From Rotaria macrura (lineage: Eukaryota > Rotifera > Eurotatoria > Philodinida > Philodinidae): a stretch of 64,000 bases of DNA. The DNA lies in the NCBI GenBank assembly GCA_900239685.1, contig OENT01000069.1:1-64000 (forward strand). Reading direction: 5' to 3'. How positions within the stretch are numbered: position 1 is the first letter of the stretch; the number at the start of each line of letters is the position of its first letter. The notes under the pieces were generated by a model. It saw only the letters and a program-made list of their open reading frames with translations. It made no database searches and was not told where the DNA came from. A program made the translations under genes and the position numbers. Positions 59,888 through 64,000 of this stretch are shown here, in pieces.

Positions 59888-59978
59888 CCCATGTAAAAAA
59901 TTGTCTTCAAAACTCACGAACAAATAGATTTTTAATCGATTATCTTGTAATTTTTGAAGAGGGTCTTTCTTACATGGG
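59888..59978. mobile_element. 91-bp miniature element with CCCATGTAA ends
   Basis: CCCATGTAAAAAATTG at 59888 and the inverted ACATGGG ending at 59978 have TT on both sides. Internal inverted pair TCTTCAAAA/TTTTTGAAGA. It shares its terminal motif with the 1.9 kb and 1 kb elements but has almost no interior. Confidence 0.65.
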
Positions 59979-62346
59979 TTGTTGTCAAACTAATTATTTA
60001 CTACTTAGTAAGATTTCAATGTACGCTAAAATTTAACAGAAAATTTTCTGCGAAAAACTACGCATAATCCATAGGATTGTTTCTTTTTTAACAAATGTTT
60101 TGCAGCGTATCAAGTTGTAATTATTTAATCGACATTGAAAAAATAGTGAGGGATGCTGATTTCAAATCTCTATTGAATTAATCCAGTGTTGCAAATGCAA
60201 GGATAATATTCAATGTAAATCGATTTTCTTATTTGATTTTAATGCTATTCTTATTTATTGTTGCATGATGATGTTCAAAAATGTTCGAGAGCAAGAATTA
60301 TATCATTGTAATTCATTTGAGAAACATAGCCTGTTTATAACTCATAATTATGCACAACATGATCTCTTTTTTTCGTAGGATCAATCATGTTTCCATTTAT
60401 TATTTTGGCGTATAGATATTTTGGGGGCCACATTCTCTCTATTGTTTTGAAATTTCACTTCCTGATTTTCATGATGTTGAAAACAATCTGGTTCATCAAA
60501 TTTCATTAAACAATGAAGCTAATAACGATGCGAATCATACTCCATATGCTGTTCCGACATACTCTAAACTTTACATATAGATCTTAGATCACTTTCTATT
60601 TTTTTCTATCATTTGGTACATTTGAAATAAAATCTGCCAATGAATCTAAGAGGCTATATGGATAAAAATTGAGTTCTATGTTGTTAAAATGAATCTCCGC
60701 AAACGTAACGCAGTCGACTAAGTATAGAAAATACTACGAAAATAGTACGACTATGTATTTGTTTGCCTCTTGCCATTATAGTTAAGGCACTTTAGGTTTC
60801 GTTAGAGAAGTGAAAGTTTGATCTATTCAATATCTTAAAATTAGATACGTATAAGTGTTAAGAATAAAAAATTCCTATGTAAAATTTATTCTTAACTACT
60901 GTGAAAGATTGATTATCCGAAAAGAATTCCTCCTTTTCCTTGAAAAAGAAAAATTCTTTCTAAGAAAAAATTTTTACTTTCAAATAGATGTTCCTTCTAA
61001 GAAAGAGCTCATGTATAACTAAGTGTTTTTCATATTTATAATGCTTAAATGCAAAAGTTTAAGATTTCTTAGAAAAGATTTTCAGAAGTAGAATGTTTTC
61101 CCTTATTGTATAAAATATATTTCGTGCATTGAAGAATATTCGATTTGAGATCAATGAGTTAAATGGAGACTGAAGTAGACTTGATTTAAGAATGAATTTC
61201 AAATGAGAATGATGGTAAAAACGAATCAAGGAAGCGTAATACTCGATATTATAATTTATCGAATTAATATATTCATAAAAACATGGACGACGATTTATTC
61301 TTCTGGTCGATCCTCCGTTTCTCTACTAGTTTCTCTGAGACTTTTTAATGCAGAAAAATAGAATGATGATAATTATTTCGAGAGATGATCTAATAAACGT
61401 ATTCCATACATTTAGTTGTATGTGAGTGTTCACTTAGTATTGATAATTAAATTTCATTTATCATGTCAACATTTTCATTGAAAATGCTACGCATCAATAT
61501 ATAAATGGACGTTAAAGGTTTGTTTTTTCTTAATATTTTATCGAACTCGTAATCAGTTGAATACAAAAAATAGATCCACTACTGCCCATTTAACACGAGA
61601 TCAAAGCACTATTTCAGTCTGAAACGTTTTTACGTGATCCAAGAAAACAAAACGATTAGTTTGTGAAAAATTATAGAATTCTTGAATTGTTTTTCGTTGA
61701 AAATCTGATAATTGAAAAAGCAATAAAGAGTAAATCGAATTCTTTGTAAAGTATTTATTGATTTTATTCAAACAAAAAGAAAAATTCACTTCGGTGAAAA
61801 TATTCTTCGTGACGCGAAGTCTTTCGTTTGATTTGAGTATTTAAAAATACTGCTGCAATTTATAATTATTCGTATAGGTCTTCATTTTGATGAATGAAGT
61901 TTTCAATATTGATAACTTATGAAATAAACATTATATAACGAGTATCTCCGTTGTCATATACGTCCACATGTGCAAATTGTTTTTACAAGTCATTGATTAA
62001 TTCGTCATTTTGGCTTTCATATTTAGATGTCAAAATTCTTTGAGTTAATCAAAAGGTGTCACTCATCAAGTCCTAAATTTGTTTGTTCCAATCCGATGAG
62101 GAAAAAAGTTAATTAATTCATAGTTCGTCACATACCTGAAAAAGTCGATTTCAAATTCTTCTCAATCCATGTGGGTTCTAACTGCTTTATCAACTAAGGT
62201 GTCGAAAATAGGAATCACCTATGATTTGTTTTTATCAAATTTTATATTGCAACAAAAACACAATTGAGCAGCATATTGTGAAAGAAAGCATTACTAATAT
62301 TATACAGGTTGATTTTTTTTTCTTTTTTTATATTAATTGTTACGCC
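59979..62346. other. gene-free stretch
   Basis: AT-rich DNA without a supported gene, repeat or RNA. Confidence 0.4.
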
Positions 62347-62571
62347 TCATCTAACAACTGAAGCAATTGGAGTTATTAGTTCGAGATCATATTCATATAC
62401 TAACTCAAGAAAGTGTTCTTCTATTTTATTATAGAACTTTTTTCGCTGTTCAATTTTAAATTGAGACTCTTCTGCTTTAAGATGTTGATATTCATGCCGA
62501 TCTTGAAAGTAGCGAAGGAAGCTCATAGATGCGACGAAGATGACAGAGAAACATAATGGACGTTGTTCCAA
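62347..62571 (-). CDS. possible exon, unknown protein
   Basis: A 74-codon frame, more convincingly from the internal Met of MSFLRYFQDRHEYQHLKAEE. It is rich in charged residues with helix-forming heptad-like spacing (FKIEQRKKFYNKIEEHFLEL) and ends SVVR-stop. Protein-like composition, but no known domain. It may be the last exon of a gene whose upstream part is the segment at 62669-62992, but I see no defined splice pair. Confidence 0.25.
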   Translation of the reverse strand: MEQRPLCFSVIFVASMSFLRYFQDRHEYQHLKAEESQFKIEQRKKFYNKIEEHFLELVYEYDLELITPIASVVR

Positions 62572-62668
62572 AGTTCAAGTGAATACCAAGATGATCCTCG
62601 ACAAACTTAATTATCAATTATGTAATCTTTTAAATTGTTATGCTGGTGAAGATTCAAGAGTCCAATTA

Positions 62669-62992
62669 TCCACTATATCCGTTCAGTCGGATTCTACATA
62701 TGATATTGGAATACAATTTAAACCATTTTTCAGCTTTTTCTATTACTTCTGTCGTAAAATGATCATTATTACTATTTTCTGATCTAGAAACAAACAAATC
62801 AAGTCTTATAGGTGTCTTATTTCCTTCCATGATACTTTCGGATAATGAAGAAAAAGCAGTTATGTCAATATTTGGAAATATTAACGCAGCGACATTAATA
62901 CTACCCGAATCGAAGACAGCAGTACGAATTTCTATAGAATGTTTGATGTTGAAATTAGATAAACAAACGATGAAACATGTTTGAAAATATTT
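62669..62992 (-). CDS. possible coding segment without a start, unknown
   Basis: A stop-to-stop open segment of 108 codons on the minus strand with protein-like composition: FDSGSINVAALIFPNIDITA, then IRLDLFVSRSENSNNDHF and EVIEKAEKWFKLYSNIICRI. No Met precedes the middle. A CTATAG within it could be an acceptor. No family recognised; it could be an exon or a relic. Confidence 0.22.
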
Positions 62993-63419
62993 TTATGTGC
63001 AATTCAGTTCTACTTTGATGCTAAACATAAAATGTATGGAATAATAAAACCACCAAAGTAACTACATATAATGTAAGTCTGTACAAATAGAAATGGGCGT
63101 CCTCAAGAAGTTCCATCTGAAATACCATCTTGAGCAATTCGACAAAAATCTTATACTCCATGGGGATTCAAACATCAGAATTTGTCCATCGCCACCATCG
63201 GAAGACTTCATTTTGAATCCCATGAAAATTTAAACTTCATTCTCCTGATAAGACCGAATCATCCAATGCTTTTGGTAAAGTTGAATAAGCTTTTGACTGA
63301 CGACAATAGAGATTGTGAATCAATTAAGTAAAGTCAAGAAGAATAGAACGGTTTGGGTACATTACGATATTGTATTTGTACAGGCAATGTTTCTTTAATA
63401 TAAATTTTTCAAATTGGTT

Positions 63420-63600
63420 TGTTTTCTTCTCGTGACCTTGTCTGCATTATTTCTACTGCTTCTTCAATGGTAGCTTCGCTTGATTGGGATTCTTAAGCGA
63501 TATTTGTGTGTCGTCCTGCTTCACAACGAACACGTGTATGCTTGAGTGATAAAGTTGATGTCCTGCAAATGAATCTTCTGTTTCGATATCATCACTCTAC
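63420..63600 (-). pseudogene. degraded coding-like patch, unknown
   Basis: On the minus strand, runs such as HTRVRCEAGRHTNIA and, after a stop, SSEATIEEAVEIMQTRSREE have coding-like composition, yet frames are interrupted. With the two segments to its left it suggests an eroded gene. I cannot name it. Confidence 0.2.
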
Positions 63601-64000
63601 GAAAGTTTTATTTATCCGTTTCATGGTAAAGAGAAAATCCAAATAATTTCCGATCTCTCGCAAAAAATTGATCACTTTTAGCGATAAACCGCCGACTTTT
63701 GTTTATAAAGTAGTCGGCCAATGATTAATTCAGCGAACAATAAAAAACGAGCGACTGCAGAATGCAAAAACAGTTGAAATACATATATATATATTTATAC
63801 ATGTGCGTGTCTGTTGAATCAAATATTTCGTTTACTTGCGCATTTGCTTAGAGGAAAAACTCACTACAACATAAGAACGAGGTTCAGCTGACCGTTGATG
63901 CTCTTATTAACACTTAAGCATTTAATATTCATCGCTTCGTAGATCTACTTTTTTTATTTATTGTTTTCGATTTATTTTATTTTGTACTCATTATTTTTCG

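Noticed and set aside
1-64000. tRNA and rRNA genes
   Set aside because: I looked for T-arm (GGTTCGAAxCC) and B-box-like strings and found none in a plausible cloverleaf; a covariance-model scan would settle it.

Overview
This 64 kb window is AT-rich eukaryotic DNA. It has few genes, long gene-free stretches and many small DNA-transposon derivatives. The gene set, the one small intron I can model (55 bp) and the mostly intronless, bacterial-looking enzyme genes fit a bdelloid rotifer (Adineta/Rotaria type), most likely an accessory or subtelomere-like region. That identification is inference from style and gene families; no single marker proves it.

Left third (1-28.7 kb): five enzyme genes stand apart from each other. 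They are an arylsulfatase with a separate signal-peptide exon (2070-4721, +), a sulfotransferase (8067-9359, +), a short-chain dehydrogenase (13582-14337, -), a divergent SIR2 deacetylase (18724-19605, +) and an integral-membrane acyltransferase-3 (27382-28743, +). The sulfatase carries one reading-frame break, which may be an inactivating mutation or an assembly error. Between the genes lie a palindrome-rich foldback (about 15.2-15.7 kb), a candidate non-autonomous Helitron (16.5-17.1 kb), a 1.9 kb element with ACGCGT-rich arms (20.3-22.2 kb) and a decayed mariner (25.6-26.2 kb).

Middle (28.7-45.1 kb): a Tc1-like relic with unusually long terminal inverted repeats is followed by a UDP-glycosyltransferase on the minus strand (33376-38738). 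The two exons of the UGT join in phase across a 3.6 kb intron that holds three transposon-derived elements. A likely small secreted peptide gene with a 55 bp intron sits at 44865-45066.

Right third (45-64 kb): mostly repeats, plus a four-helix membrane protein gene (about 54482-55339) interrupted by an ambiguous base in an A-run. The last 1.6 kb contains open but unrecognised minus-strand segments.

The genes do not form an operon. As a set they look like peripheral metabolism: sulfate ester formation and removal, glycosyl conjugation, oxidoreduction and acyl transfer. The most notable non-gene signal is a set of non-autonomous elements with CCC...GGG termini and 2-bp target duplications. Each is built from arms packed with its own short palindrome (AAGATCTT, GGTACC, ACGCGT, TTACGCGTAA or GGATCCGATC) around a different type of centre. 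Two of them, with different arm palindromes, share a homologous central core of about 300 bp that includes a TATA-like motif.
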